Positions 1-5,822 of a DNA stretch of 6,285 nt are shown here, one piece after another; positions within the stretch are counted from its first letter, which is position 1; each line of letters opens with the position of its first letter. Source of the stretch: an uncultured Marinosulfonomonas sp. (GTDB lineage Bacteria; Pseudomonadota; Alphaproteobacteria; Rhodobacterales; Rhodobacteraceae); the NCBI GenBank assembly GCA_947311455.1, contig CAMZKY010000098.1, positions 1 to 6,285 on the forward strand, in the 5' to 3' direction. The notes under the pieces are model-generated. The model searched no databases. It was not told where the DNA came from and saw only the letters and a list, made by a program, of their open reading frames with translations. The translations under genes were made by a program, and so were the position numbers.

Positions 1-372
1 ATTTTATGGCCAGATATTGCGAACCCCGATCCGAATGGTGGATCAGATTGTCTGCTTCAGACGGGCAGCGCTGACAAATTGCCTGATTCAAAGCGTCCAG
101 CACAAAGCTTGTCGTCATCGAGGTTGATACCCGCCAGCCGAATATTTTGCGGGCAAAGACATCGATGACAAAGGCCACATAGACCGTTCCAGCATCGCGT
201 TCCACCTGCTGGCTCTATGCCCGCAGGCTGTCCGGTGAACAGCCAAGCTTGGATGCTATTGCTCTGTAGGCAGCGTTATCGCCGGAATAATTGCTGCGGT
301 TTCTTTAAAAAGCCGGATGCCGCGTTCGCGAAATTCAGCCGTGTAAATCGGGGTAGGTTTTCTCTGTGTCAT
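1..372 (-). pseudogene. IS3-family transposase OrfA-OrfB relic (frameshift, nonsense codon, internal deletion)
   Basis: From ATG at 372 the minus strand reads MTQRKPTPIYTAEFRERG..RLFKE, a typical IS3 OrfA helix-turn-helix start. At about 304-299 the frame slips, consistent with loss of one A from an A-run. The next frame then continues as NRSNYSGDNAAYRAIASKL and SPDSLRA. A TAG at 217-215 stands where OrfA proteins usually have Trp. After ERDAG (about 203-188) the sequence jumps directly to the OrfB integrase core: TVYVAFVIDVFARKIFGWRV, then HHSDRGSQY with the second catalytic Asp near the window edge. The rest of OrfA and the front of OrfB, including the first catalytic Asp, are missing. The final Glu lies outside the window. 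The protein matches are recognised from memory of the family, but the lesions are visible directly. Not functional. Confidence 0.85.
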
Positions 373-383
373 AGGATCCAACC

Positions 384-411
384 CTGGAGGGTTTTACTCT
401 CCAGTAAACCC
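384..411 (-). repeat. Overlapping inverted repeats in the IS3 leader
   Basis: Two hairpins share bases between the IS end and the OrfA start. One pairs CTGGAG (404-399 on the minus strand) with CTCCAG (389-384). The other pairs GGGTTTACT (411-403) with AGTAAAACCC (398-389), with one bulged base. They cannot form together. Structures near IS ends can block translation of transposase from transcripts entering from outside, but that role is only inferred here. Confidence 0.45.
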
Positions 412-506
412 GGGGCGGTTCAATCGGCTCAAGCACAGTCGTAAAAACAGACAGTAGTCAGAGCCCAATCAAGATCAGAACAATCTCGGCCCCATGGGCC
501 AACATA

Positions 507-588
507 CGCTTTGGCACGCGCTAGCGTCATCACTGCCATGACAGGGCGTTATCACGCCCGAGAGTGCGGGAGCGCACGCGCCAAAGCG
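507..588. repeat. Nested inverted repeats, possible multi-branched fold
   Basis: CGCTTTGGC (507-515) is the exact reverse complement of GCCAAAGCG (580-588). Inside it GCGCT (518-522) pairs with AGCGC (571-575). Inside that sit two separate hairpins: GTCAT/ATGAC (526-530 with 538-542) and GGGCGT/ACGCCC (544-549 with 554-559, four-base loop). Together they would form a closed stem with two side hairpins. It could be a small structured RNA, an IS subterminal region or chance in GC-rich DNA. No promoter or T-run terminator frames it, so an RNA gene is not claimed. Confidence 0.35.
531..552 (+). repeat. Dispersed repeat, copy 1 (weakest)
   Basis: CACTGCC-A-TGACAGGG-CG-TTAT resembles the copy at 5662-5680. 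If one A and the dinucleotide CG are treated as insertions, only one base of the 19 shared differs (A for G). Gaps make this less certain than the match between the other two copies. It lies inside the self-complementary block 507-588. Confidence 0.35.
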
Positions 589-607
589 CAGAAACCCGAT
601 AACTCAG

Positions 608-657
608 TGGCCCAGTTTTACGCCGCGATCTGGTCCCTTTTTACTCTGCGATTGACA
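608..657 (+). repeat. Two direct repeats resembling an IS21-family terminus
   Basis: Positions 608-629 and 631-652 align without gaps at 17 of 22 bases, with a 23-nt period. Both begin TGG, contain TTTTAC and end GCGAT, and the second runs on to TGACA at 653-657. IS21-family ends are known to carry several such short repeats for transposase binding and to finish in CA. No istA or istB coding sequence is recognisable beside it, so if this reading is right only an end remains. Which side was internal cannot be decided from the sequence. Confidence 0.42.
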
Positions 658-748
658 GGTTTTCTAGTTGGCGCACAAAAATGAGCGATGTGGTTTCAAA
701 ATCAATCGTTGCGACGCTCTTTACACTCGCATTGGCATTGCATTGATA

Positions 749-1399
749 TTATTCCGTGATCGCGTCCGTTAGCTGTTTAAACGCTGCAACCGGATCATCG
801 CTGTTCCATATCTCGTCGCCAAAAGCGAAAAAATCGGTGTAGGGGGACAGGATCTTGATCAGGTCAGGATCAAGCGCGCCTTCGGCAACAACTGGCACTT
901 CGACAACGTCACTCCACCATTGGAACAGATCAAGCGGGGCTGTCGTGCCGTCACCAAGCGGGGTTTCACCACAGGGGCCAAAGCTGATGTAATCGGCCGA
1001 GGATTCGCCGGCATTCATGCCGTCATGGCTGGACGCAGCGCAAAACGCGCCGATGATTGCGTCATCGCCAAATTCCTTGCGGGCATAACGCACGGTGCGC
1101 GCACCATCCATTAGGTGCACGCCGTCAAGGCCGAGGCGTTCGACCATCTGAATATGGCTGTCGATCACAATGGCAATATCGCGCGCATGGCAGATTTCAC
1201 GAAGGGCATCGGCAGTTTTGGTGATTTCAATTTCGTCGCTGGTGGCCAAGGCAAGGCGAACGCAGGATATGGGGGCTACGTCGAGCACCGATTTGAATAA
1301 ATCGGGGAAGGTTTGCAGATCAATCACTGGGGGGGTGATCAGGTAAATCTGGGCTTGTTCTTTTTCTTGGATGTCTTGGGCCATTGCGGTGTCTTTCAT
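749..1399 (-). CDS. ThiE/TenI-fold protein, thiamine-phosphate-synthase-like, atypical active site
   Basis: This 216-residue protein has the length and alternating beta/alpha pattern of the ThiE/TenI TIM barrel. Recognisable family segments are YLIT (19-22), LGLDGVHL (89-96), GAFCAASSH (117-125), DYISFGP (136-142) and VVAEGAL (170-176). ThiE joins HMP pyrophosphate to thiazole phosphate to make thiamine phosphate. However, several residues used for that reaction in E. coli and B. subtilis ThiE are not here. The LRxK motif reads CVRLAL (46-51), the ND motif is IDSH (79-82), GQxD is LMDG (96-99), and the TxTK loop after GP is replaced. Function is therefore uncertain: it may be a specialised paralogue in spite of its usual annotation. 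The longest frame starts at 1399, but Met6 (1384) has a weak GAAAG 8 nt upstream while Met1 has none, so the real start may be Met6. No thiamine genes are adjacent, and no TPP riboswitch motif is visible upstream. It is transcribed away from the trmJ group. Confidence 0.82.
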   Translation of the reverse strand: MKDTAMAQDIQEKEQAQIYLITPPVIDLQTFPDLFKSVLDVAPISCVRLALATSDEIEITKTADALREICHARDIAIVIDSHIQMVERLGLDGVHLMDGARTVRYARKEFGDDAIIGAFCAASSHDGMNAGESSADYISFGPCGETPLGDGTTAPLDLFQWWSDVVEVPVVAEGALDPDLIKILSPYTDFFAFGDEIWNSDDPVAAFKQLTDAITE

Positions 1400-1595
1400 A
1401 TGTGTTGAGTGGGATATAGCGGGGATCGTGTGGTTTGGCTACTGTTGGTTTTTTCATCCGTTGTTGCACGCCCTTTTTAGGCGCTCGGTGATGGGGTGCA
1501 TACGGTGGCGTGATACGAGAGAATCTCTGAACAAAGCCGTAATTTTTTATGCTATAATTTTGGCAGGCATTATCGGGGATTTGGCACTGAAATAG
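1400..1595. other. Intergenic region between the ThiE-like gene and the IS5 relic
   Basis: The leftward promoter of the ThiE-like gene should lie here, but I cannot pick a clear pair of boxes for it. A plus-strand frame of 74 codons (1371-1595) crosses the region. Its first part is antisense to the ThiE-like start and it resembles no family I know, so it is treated as a chance frame. CGCC/GGCG pair around 1468-1482, a weak hairpin. The right part is AT-rich and contains the extended -10 motif listed separately. Confidence 0.4.
1550..1558 (+). promoter_or_regulatory. Extended -10 promoter motif
   Basis: TGCTATAAT gives a perfect TATAAT (1553-1558) preceded by TGN, the extended -10 consensus that lessens the need for a -35 box. 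No good TTGACA lies 16-18 nt upstream (the bases there are around GAACAAA), in keeping with this class. Transcription would start near 1565, run into the IS5 relic and could continue to trmJ about 460 nt further on. It may once have been the transposase promoter. Prediction only. Confidence 0.4.
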
Positions 1596-1882
1596 CAGCG
1601 TTTTTCGTCGTTTGAACCGGCGCACAAGAAGAAGCGCACGAAGTGGGAGGGTTTTCTTGGCGAGATGGAAGCGGTGGTATCGATGTAGACGCCAAAAGTG
1701 GCCTCGTGCACACGGTGAAGACCACCACAGGCAAGGTGCATGACCCCAAAGTAACCGACGATCTGATCCGTGCGGATGACCCAATCATATTGGGTGATAA
1801 GGGGGACGTCAGCGACAAACGCAAACGGGCGACCCAGGCGCAGGGCGTCCTCTGGGCTGTCAAAGACAAACGCGTCGTCTGA
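1596..1882 (+). pseudogene. IS5-type transposase relic, N-terminus fused to central fragment
   Basis: Two frames carry transposase pieces. In the first (1596-1685) the reading is QRFSSFEPAHKKKRTKWEG followed by FLGEMEAVV, the usual N-terminal region of IS5-type transposases just before VPW. At about 1676-1685 it breaks. In the next frame (1676-1882) the text is GIDVDAKSGLVHTVKTTTGK, HDPKVTDDLI, ILGDKGDVSDKRKRATQAQG and WAVKDKRVV, then TGA. This is the central catalytic region including the Asp of the GDKGY-like motif, where Tyr is Asp here. Roughly the DNA between residue 30 and the first catalytic block is deleted, and the C-terminal Glu region is also gone. Terminal repeats are not recognisable. 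The element is inactive and sits directly upstream of the truncated tail preceding trmJ. Family assignment is from remembered motifs. Confidence 0.82.
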
Positions 1883-1911
1883 GAATGCGCGTCACCCAAA
1901 TTCAAGCATAG

Positions 1912-2019
1912 CTCTCTGTGCCTTCGCACAGCCCCCCCGAGGATAATTCTACGAAAAAGAAGAAGAGGTTGAAGGGCAAGAGGTGGCAGCGTAAATGGGT
2001 TCAAGTTGATGAGGAATAA
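1912..2019 (+). pseudogene. C-terminal tail of an unrecognised gene truncated upstream of trmJ
   Basis: The frame ending at TAA 2017-2019 is open back to a TAG at 1909-1911 and has no start codon of its own. It encodes about 35 residues ending in a strongly basic stretch, STKKKKRLKGKRWQRKW, followed by VQVDEE. The stop lies 3 nt before the trmJ ATG, and the trmJ ribosome site (GAGGA) falls in its last codons, a spacing typical of translationally coupled operon genes. The likely explanation is that this is the surviving 3' end of the former first gene of the operon, whose 5' part was removed when the IS5 element arrived. I do not recognise the protein. It could instead be an untranslated leader that happens to be A/G-rich. 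Confidence 0.4.
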
Positions 2020-2022
2020 GCC

Positions 2023-2787
2023 ATGAGTGATGAAAATTGGGGCGGGGCGCAGCCAGCGATGATTTTGGTGCGTCCGCAGATGGGTGAAAACATTGGGGCA
2101 GCGGCACGGGCGATGTGGAATTTCGGGTTAGACCGGATGCGCATTGTCGATCCGCGCGATGGTTGGCCCAATCAAAAAGCGGTTGCTATGGCTTCGGGGG
2201 CGGGGCGATTGCTGGATCAGGCGGGGCTGTTTGCTAGCACCGCAGAGGCGATTGCCGATTGCAATTTTGTGTTTGCCACAACCGCTCGTCATCGCGGATT
2301 GACCAAGCCGATCATGACGCCGGAACGTGCGATGGAGCATACACGGGCGTTGATTGCTGCGGGGCAAAAAGTGGGGATATTGTTTGGGCCGGAGCGGGCA
2401 GGTTTGGAAAATGACGATGTGTCGCGGGCCAATGCGTCGATTTCAGTGCCGGTGAACCCTGCGTTTTCGTCGTTGAATTTAGGGCAATCGGTTTTGCTAA
2501 CCTCTTATGAGTGGCACCGTCAGGTTGAGGTGGCTGCACCCGAAGTGATGGAAATGGCCAAGACCGAATTTGTTGAAGGTCTGGAAATTGAAAAGCTGGG
2601 TGATCATTTTGAGAAGCGTTTGGATGAGGCCGGGTTCTTTTTCCCTGCCACCAAAGCCGACGGGATGAAGCAGAACCTGCGTAATATGTGGGCGCGATTA
2701 CCGCTTACGCGCGCCGATGTGCAAACCATGCATGGGATGTTGCGCCAGTTGGTGCGATATTACGAGGGTAAAAACAAAGGTGAGTGA
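2023..2787 (+). CDS. trmJ: tRNA (cytidine/uridine-2'-O-)-methyltransferase TrmJ
   Basis: TrmJ is a SPOUT-fold enzyme that methylates the ribose 2'-OH of nucleotide 32 in the tRNA anticodon loop using S-adenosylmethionine. All three SPOUT motifs are present. Motif 1 is GENIGAAARAMWNFGL from residue 21, with the conserved Arg29. Motif 2 is ILFGPERAGLENDD (119-132). Motif 3 is VNPAFSSLNLGQSVLLTSYEW, beginning near residue 144, which forms the cofactor-binding knot. The C-terminal helical extension after about residue 165 is the usual dimer/tRNA-binding part. The 254-residue length fits the family, and the protein should be a cytosolic dimer. The ATG is supported by GAGGA 7 nt upstream. ctaA follows after 54 nt. 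A broader label (RNA methyltransferase, TrmH group) is safe if position 32 specificity is doubted. The gene appears intact despite the IS debris in front of it. Confidence 0.93.
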   Translation: MSDENWGGAQPAMILVRPQMGENIGAAARAMWNFGLDRMRIVDPRDGWPNQKAVAMASGAGRLLDQAGLFASTAEAIADCNFVFATTARHRGLTKPIMTPERAMEHTRALIAAGQKVGILFGPERAGLENDDVSRANASISVPVNPAFSSLNLGQSVLLTSYEWHRQVEVAAPEVMEMAKTEFVEGLEIEKLGDHFEKRLDEAGFFFPATKADGMKQNLRNMWARLPLTRADVQTMHGMLRQLVRYYEGKNKGE

Positions 2788-2841
2788 CTTGTGGATTTGG
2801 AGCAGGGCGATTAGGTTTCCGGTAAGCAACAGGGGCACGAG

Positions 2842-3984
2842 ATGAGTAAGAAGCGCAATATTTTCGAAGAGGTTGATGAGGCCGCAGCATCCGAAGTGGT
2901 GAAGCCAGCAGGCGGTGTGATCGATCGTGCCCCCAAAGGCGCACGCAGGATGATCCGTGTTTGGCTGGTGATGGTTTTTGTTTTGGTGGCGGCGATGGTG
3001 CTGGTGGGCGGGCTGACGCGTTTGACGGATTCGGGACTGTCGATCACTGAATGGAAGCCCGTGACGGGCGCGATCCCACCAATGAGTGACGCTGATTGGC
3101 AGGGCGCGTTTGCCAAATATCAGGCCAGCCCCGAGTTTATTAATCAAAACAGCCATATGGATATGGCCGCGTTTAAAACGATTTATTGGTGGGAATGGGG
3201 GCATCGCTTGCTGGGCCGTTTTGTTGGTTTGGTTTGGGCCTTTGGGTTTTTCTTTTTCCTAGTGACCAAGCGCATTCCCACGGGTTGGACAACGCGATTG
3301 TTGGGCCTTGGGGGGCTCGGGGGATTGCAGGGTGCAGTTGGATGGTGGATGGTGTCAAGTGGCCTGACCGGACGCATGGTGGATGTGGCGAGTTACCGGC
3401 TGGCCATTCATCTGGGGCTGGCGTTTTTCATTTTAGGGCTGACAACGTGGTATATTTTGCACATGTCGCGCTCAGAAGGCGAGCTGATGCAGGCGCGCCG
3501 TGGCAAGGATGCGGGGCTTTGGACCTGGACTGGCATTTTGATCGCTGCGGCCTTTGTGCAAATTCTGCTGGGTGCGCTGGTGGCGGGGATTGATGCGGGC
3601 ACTAATTACATTGATTGGCCACTGATGGCGGGGCAGTTTATGCCCGATACGATGTTTGAGCTGACGCCGATGTGGAGTAACTTTTTCGAAAATACTGCGC
3701 TGGTGCAATTTAACCACCGGATGATTGGTTATCTGGTGTTTGTGCTGGCGATCTGGATCTGGTTTCAGGCGCGGGGCAATGGCAATAGGGTCACCAAACT
3801 TGCGGTACGGATGATGCTGGGGATGGTGGTCTTGCAGGTGGTTCTGGGAATTGTTACGGTGATGCAGGCGGCTCAAATGCACGTGGCACTAACCCATCAA
3901 ATTGGCGCGATTGTGACGTGGGTTTTGATCCTGCGTCTGCGGTTTATGGCAGGTTATCCTGCCCAACAAAGTGTAAGAGGATAG
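2842..3984 (+). CDS. ctaA: Heme A synthase CtaA (COX15 type)
   Basis: CtaA oxidises the C8 methyl of heme O to the formyl group of heme A, the cofactor of aa3-type cytochrome c oxidase, in the cytoplasmic membrane. The 380-residue protein has a cytosolic N-terminal tail of about 35 residues and then hydrophobic segments in two homologous halves, consistent with eight membrane helices. Family hallmarks are GGLTRLTDSGLSITEWKPV after the first helix, the His-containing WEWGHRLLGR (Glu118, His121), LAIHLG (His190), FNHRMIGY (His292) and LTHQIGA (His352). These histidines are the expected heme ligands. The paired extracytoplasmic cysteines of the Bacillus enzyme are absent, as is normal for the proteobacterial/mitochondrial type. 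The start has AGGGG 7 nt upstream. It lies 54 nt after trmJ and 4 nt before the carboxypeptidase, so co-transcription is likely. The oxidase genes themselves are not in this window. Confidence 0.95.
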   Translation: MSKKRNIFEEVDEAAASEVVKPAGGVIDRAPKGARRMIRVWLVMVFVLVAAMVLVGGLTRLTDSGLSITEWKPVTGAIPPMSDADWQGAFAKYQASPEFINQNSHMDMAAFKTIYWWEWGHRLLGRFVGLVWAFGFFFFLVTKRIPTGWTTRLLGLGGLGGLQGAVGWWMVSSGLTGRMVDVASYRLAIHLGLAFFILGLTTWYILHMSRSEGELMQARRGKDAGLWTWTGILIAAAFVQILLGALVAGIDAGTNYIDWPLMAGQFMPDTMFELTPMWSNFFENTALVQFNHRMIGYLVFVLAIWIWFQARGNGNRVTKLAVRMMLGMVVLQVVLGIVTVMQAAQMHVALTHQIGAIVTWVLILRLRFMAGYPAQQSVRG

Positions 3985-3988
3985 AGCG

Positions 3989-5467
3989 ATGAGCGCATAT
4001 AGTGATTTGATGGGATATGAGCGCGACACACAGGCGTTGTCGCAAATTTCGGTCCGTTTGGGCTGGGATCAGGAAACGGTGATGCCACGCGGCGCGGCGC
4101 CGCAACGGGCCGAGGAAATGGCGGCCCTTGAGGGGGTGTTGCATGCACGGCGCACCGATCCTCGGGTTGGTGATTGGCTGGCTACGATTGAAGAAAACAT
4201 GCTTGATACCGTTGGGCAGGCGCAAATACGCCATATCCGCCAAGGATACGAGCGGGCGACAAAAATCCCCGCCAAACTAGCAACCGAGATGGTCAAACTG
4301 CATTCAATGGCACAAGGGGTATGGGCCGAGGCGCGCGGCACCGAGGATTTTGACGCCTTTGCTCCCACATTAAAAGAGGTGTTGAACCTGAAACGCCAAG
4401 AAGCGGCAGCGCTGGCGGATGGCGGTGATCCTTATGATGCACTATTGAATGATTATGAATCCAACGCCAAAGCCAGCGAACTAGAGGCAATGTTCAACGC
4501 GCTGCGACCGCGTTTGGTGGCGTTACGGGAAAAGGTGTTGGAGGCGGATAAACAACCGATGCCATTGGATCATGCCTTTGCATCTGAGGCGCAAATGCGG
4601 TTGACAAATAAACTGGCCAGCACATTTGGCTATGATTTCAACCACGGACGCGTTGACAAAGCGGTGCATCCATTTTCCAGCGGATCAGGCCAAGATGTGC
4701 GCATTACCACCCGCACCAGCCCGCGCGATCCGTTTAACTGTTTCTATTCCACCATCCATGAGGTTGGCCACGGCTGTTACGAGCTAAACATCGATGATTC
4801 TTATCTGCTAACTCCGTTGGGGCGCGGTGTATCGATGGGGGTGCATGAAAGCCAAAGCCGGATTTATGAAAACCAGATCGGGCGCGGACAGGCATTTACC
4901 CAGCATTTGTTTGGAGTGATGAAAGACGAATTTGGTGATTTCGGGGTGAAAGACGCGAATGCGTTTTATGCCACCGTTAATCGGGTGAATTCGGGCTATA
5001 TTCGCACTGAAGCCGATGAGATCCACTATAACCTGCATGTTTTACTGCGCTTTGATCTGGAGCGCGCGATGATTGCCGGTGATCTTGCAGTGGATGATCT
5101 GCCCGAGGCATGGAACACACGGTTCAAGGCGGATTTTGGCGTGGCGGTGGACAAGCCGTCAAATGGCTGTTTGCAGGATGTGCATTGGTCTGTGGGGCTG
5201 TTTGGCTATTTTCCCACATATACGTTGGGCAATGTCTATGCGGGCTGTTTGAACAAGGCAATGCGCGCGGCGGTGCCTGATCTGGACGGGGCGTTGGCCA
5301 AGGGGGATACCTCTGGGGCCACGAATTGGCTGCGCGATAATGTGCAAACCCATGGTGGGTTGTATGAACCCAAAGAGGTGATCGAGCGCGCCTGCGGCTT
5401 TGCCCCAAGCGAGGCACCGTTGCTGGAATATCTAGAGGAAAAATTCAGCGCGATTTACAACGTTTAG
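3989..5467 (+). CDS. Metallocarboxypeptidase, peptidase family M32
   Basis: Family M32 enzymes remove single residues from peptide C-termini using a metal ion, usually zinc or cobalt, and act in the cytoplasm as dimers. The 492-residue length is standard for the family. The metal site is clear: HEVGH (257-261) supplies two His ligands and catalytic Glu258. HESQSR (286-291) supplies the third ligand, Glu287, and is the family's signature. IRTEADEIHYNLHVLLRFDLE (from 338) is the conserved Arg/Asp motif thought to set carboxypeptidase specificity. No signal peptide is present. The start follows AAGAGG by 8 nt, and that ribosome site lies in the final codons of ctaA, which points to coupling. The probable role is peptide turnover, and no substrate is indicated by context. 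The frame is uninterrupted and a 10-bp inverted repeat spans its stop codon. Confidence 0.95.
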   Translation: MSAYSDLMGYERDTQALSQISVRLGWDQETVMPRGAAPQRAEEMAALEGVLHARRTDPRVGDWLATIEENMLDTVGQAQIRHIRQGYERATKIPAKLATEMVKLHSMAQGVWAEARGTEDFDAFAPTLKEVLNLKRQEAAALADGGDPYDALLNDYESNAKASELEAMFNALRPRLVALREKVLEADKQPMPLDHAFASEAQMRLTNKLASTFGYDFNHGRVDKAVHPFSSGSGQDVRITTRTSPRDPFNCFYSTIHEVGHGCYELNIDDSYLLTPLGRGVSMGVHESQSRIYENQIGRGQAFTQHLFGVMKDEFGDFGVKDANAFYATVNRVNSGYIRTEADEIHYNLHVLLRFDLERAMIAGDLAVDDLPEAWNTRFKADFGVAVDKPSNGCLQDVHWSVGLFGYFPTYTLGNVYAGCLNKAMRAAVPDLDGALAKGDTSGATNWLRDNVQTHGGLYEPKEVIERACGFAPSEAPLLEYLEEKFSAIYNV

Positions 5468-5492
5468 AGGTGAAAACAGGAATGTAAATCGC
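5450..5492 (+). terminator. Perfect 10-bp inverted repeat around the carboxypeptidase stop codon
   Basis: GCGATTTACA (5450-5459) is exactly repeated in inverse as TGTAAATCGC (5483-5492), with a 23-nt spacer that contains the TAG stop. In the transcript this would form a long-looped hairpin closing the end of the coding region. A short TTTT follows at 5505-5508, too weak and too distant for a classic intrinsic terminator. It may be a 3' stability element, a poor terminator or a binding site. The repeat is certain but its function is inferred. Confidence 0.4.
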
Positions 5493-5822
5493 AAACTATT
5501 GATCTTTTGGCGGTTCTGATTTCCCCATCAGACTTAAAACCGATGCACCCTTCATCCAAGTTTATGGGCGGGAAAAACCGCATCCATCGTTTGATTGGTC
5601 TTGTCGCGCTTACGTTCCTGTCTCTCAACTCATTTAAGCGGCCTTTTGTTCGAAAGCCAAGCACTGCCTGGCAGGGTTATGCGCAGCATGATCTCGAGAA
5701 AAGACTTTTTCCACCTAGCGAAGACCTCTGCGTGATGCATTATTTTTCTGAACATTTGACATGGGGTCGCGATTTTTTGTTCCGCTGATTTCTGTTTGGC
5801 GGATTAATCTTACCTGTTTTGG
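5493..5822. other. Gene-poor segment between the carboxypeptidase and the right-hand IS5 relic
   Basis: No gene is called with confidence. A plus-strand frame of 93 codons from TTG 5507 to TGA 5788 and a minus-strand frame of 66 codons (5464-5664) overlap each other. Neither has a ribosome site or a recognisable domain. A six-base-pair hairpin, TCTGAT/ATCAGA (5515-5520 with 5527-5532), and a four-base-pair one, GCGG/CCGC (5569-5572 with 5578-5581), occur without T-runs. From about 5662 onward the DNA probably belongs to IS material: a repeat copy lies at 5662-5690 and the transposase stop is at 5823. Confidence 0.45.
5662..5690 (+). repeat. Dispersed repeat, copy 2, possible IS terminus
   Basis: The stretch begins CACTGCCTGGCAGGGTTATG and continues CGCAGCATG. 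It contains the short palindrome CTGCC-T-GGCAG. It matches 6138-6162 at 22 of 25 bases with one gap, in the same orientation. It lies about 130 nt beyond the stop of the minus-strand transposase relic, a possible place for the terminal repeat of that element. Confidence 0.5.

Larger units (their letters stand above)
1..422 (-). mobile_element. IS3-family insertion sequence, decayed, 5' end of element
   Basis: Read on the minus strand, the element begins near 422 with TGAACCGCCCCGG (422-410), a plausible terminal inverted repeat. It is followed by a short leader and an OrfA start codon at 372-370. The rest runs leftward off the window, so the other terminus and any target duplication cannot be seen. 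The coding part is broken in three ways (see the pseudogene entry), so the element cannot make its own transposase. Assignment to IS3 rests on OrfA-like and OrfB-like protein segments in the right order. The exact outer boundary is inferred from the TG start and is uncertain by a few bases. Confidence 0.75.
423..748. other. Gene-free segment between the IS3 relic and the ThiE-like gene
   Basis: I find no credible gene here. A 48-codon frame from ATG 538 to TGA 682 and a short minus-strand frame around 554-430 match nothing I recognise and have no ribosome site. The segment does hold a self-complementary block (507-588), one copy of a dispersed repeat (531-552), two IS21-like terminal repeats (608-652) and a small tandem run of GCATTG (729-745, nearly three units). 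It reads as accumulated IS debris downstream of the minus-strand gene at 749-1399. No strong terminator with a T-run is evident for that gene. Confidence 0.5.

Noticed and set aside
538..684. 48-codon plus-strand frame starting ATG at 538
   Set aside because: No ribosome site, no recognisable motif, and it runs through repeats and the IS21-like end; most likely chance.
1400..1500. TPP riboswitch before the ThiE-like gene
   Set aside because: The conserved CUGAGA and ACCUGA-type motifs are not visible on the minus strand upstream of 1399.
1371..1595. 74-codon hydrophobic plus-strand frame
   Set aside because: It starts antisense to the ThiE-like gene, has no ribosome site and resembles no family; treated as a chance frame.
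1320..1784. Long minus-strand frames across 1320-2004
   Set aside because: They are antisense to the IS5 relic and its flanks; their residue makeup is that of shadow frames.
2698..3204. Long minus-strand frames opposite trmJ, ctaA and the carboxypeptidase
   Set aside because: All are antisense to well-supported genes and rich in Pro/His/Arg, as expected for shadows of GC-rich codons.
5515..5532. Hairpin TCTGAT/ATCAGA as an intrinsic terminator
   Set aside because: Only six base pairs, AT-containing stem, and followed by CTTAAAACC rather than a T-run.
5507..5788. 93-codon plus-strand frame with TTG start
   Set aside because: No Shine-Dalgarno sequence and no domain; overlapped by another open frame on the minus strand; its 3' part crosses the repeat at 5662-5690 and probable IS DNA.
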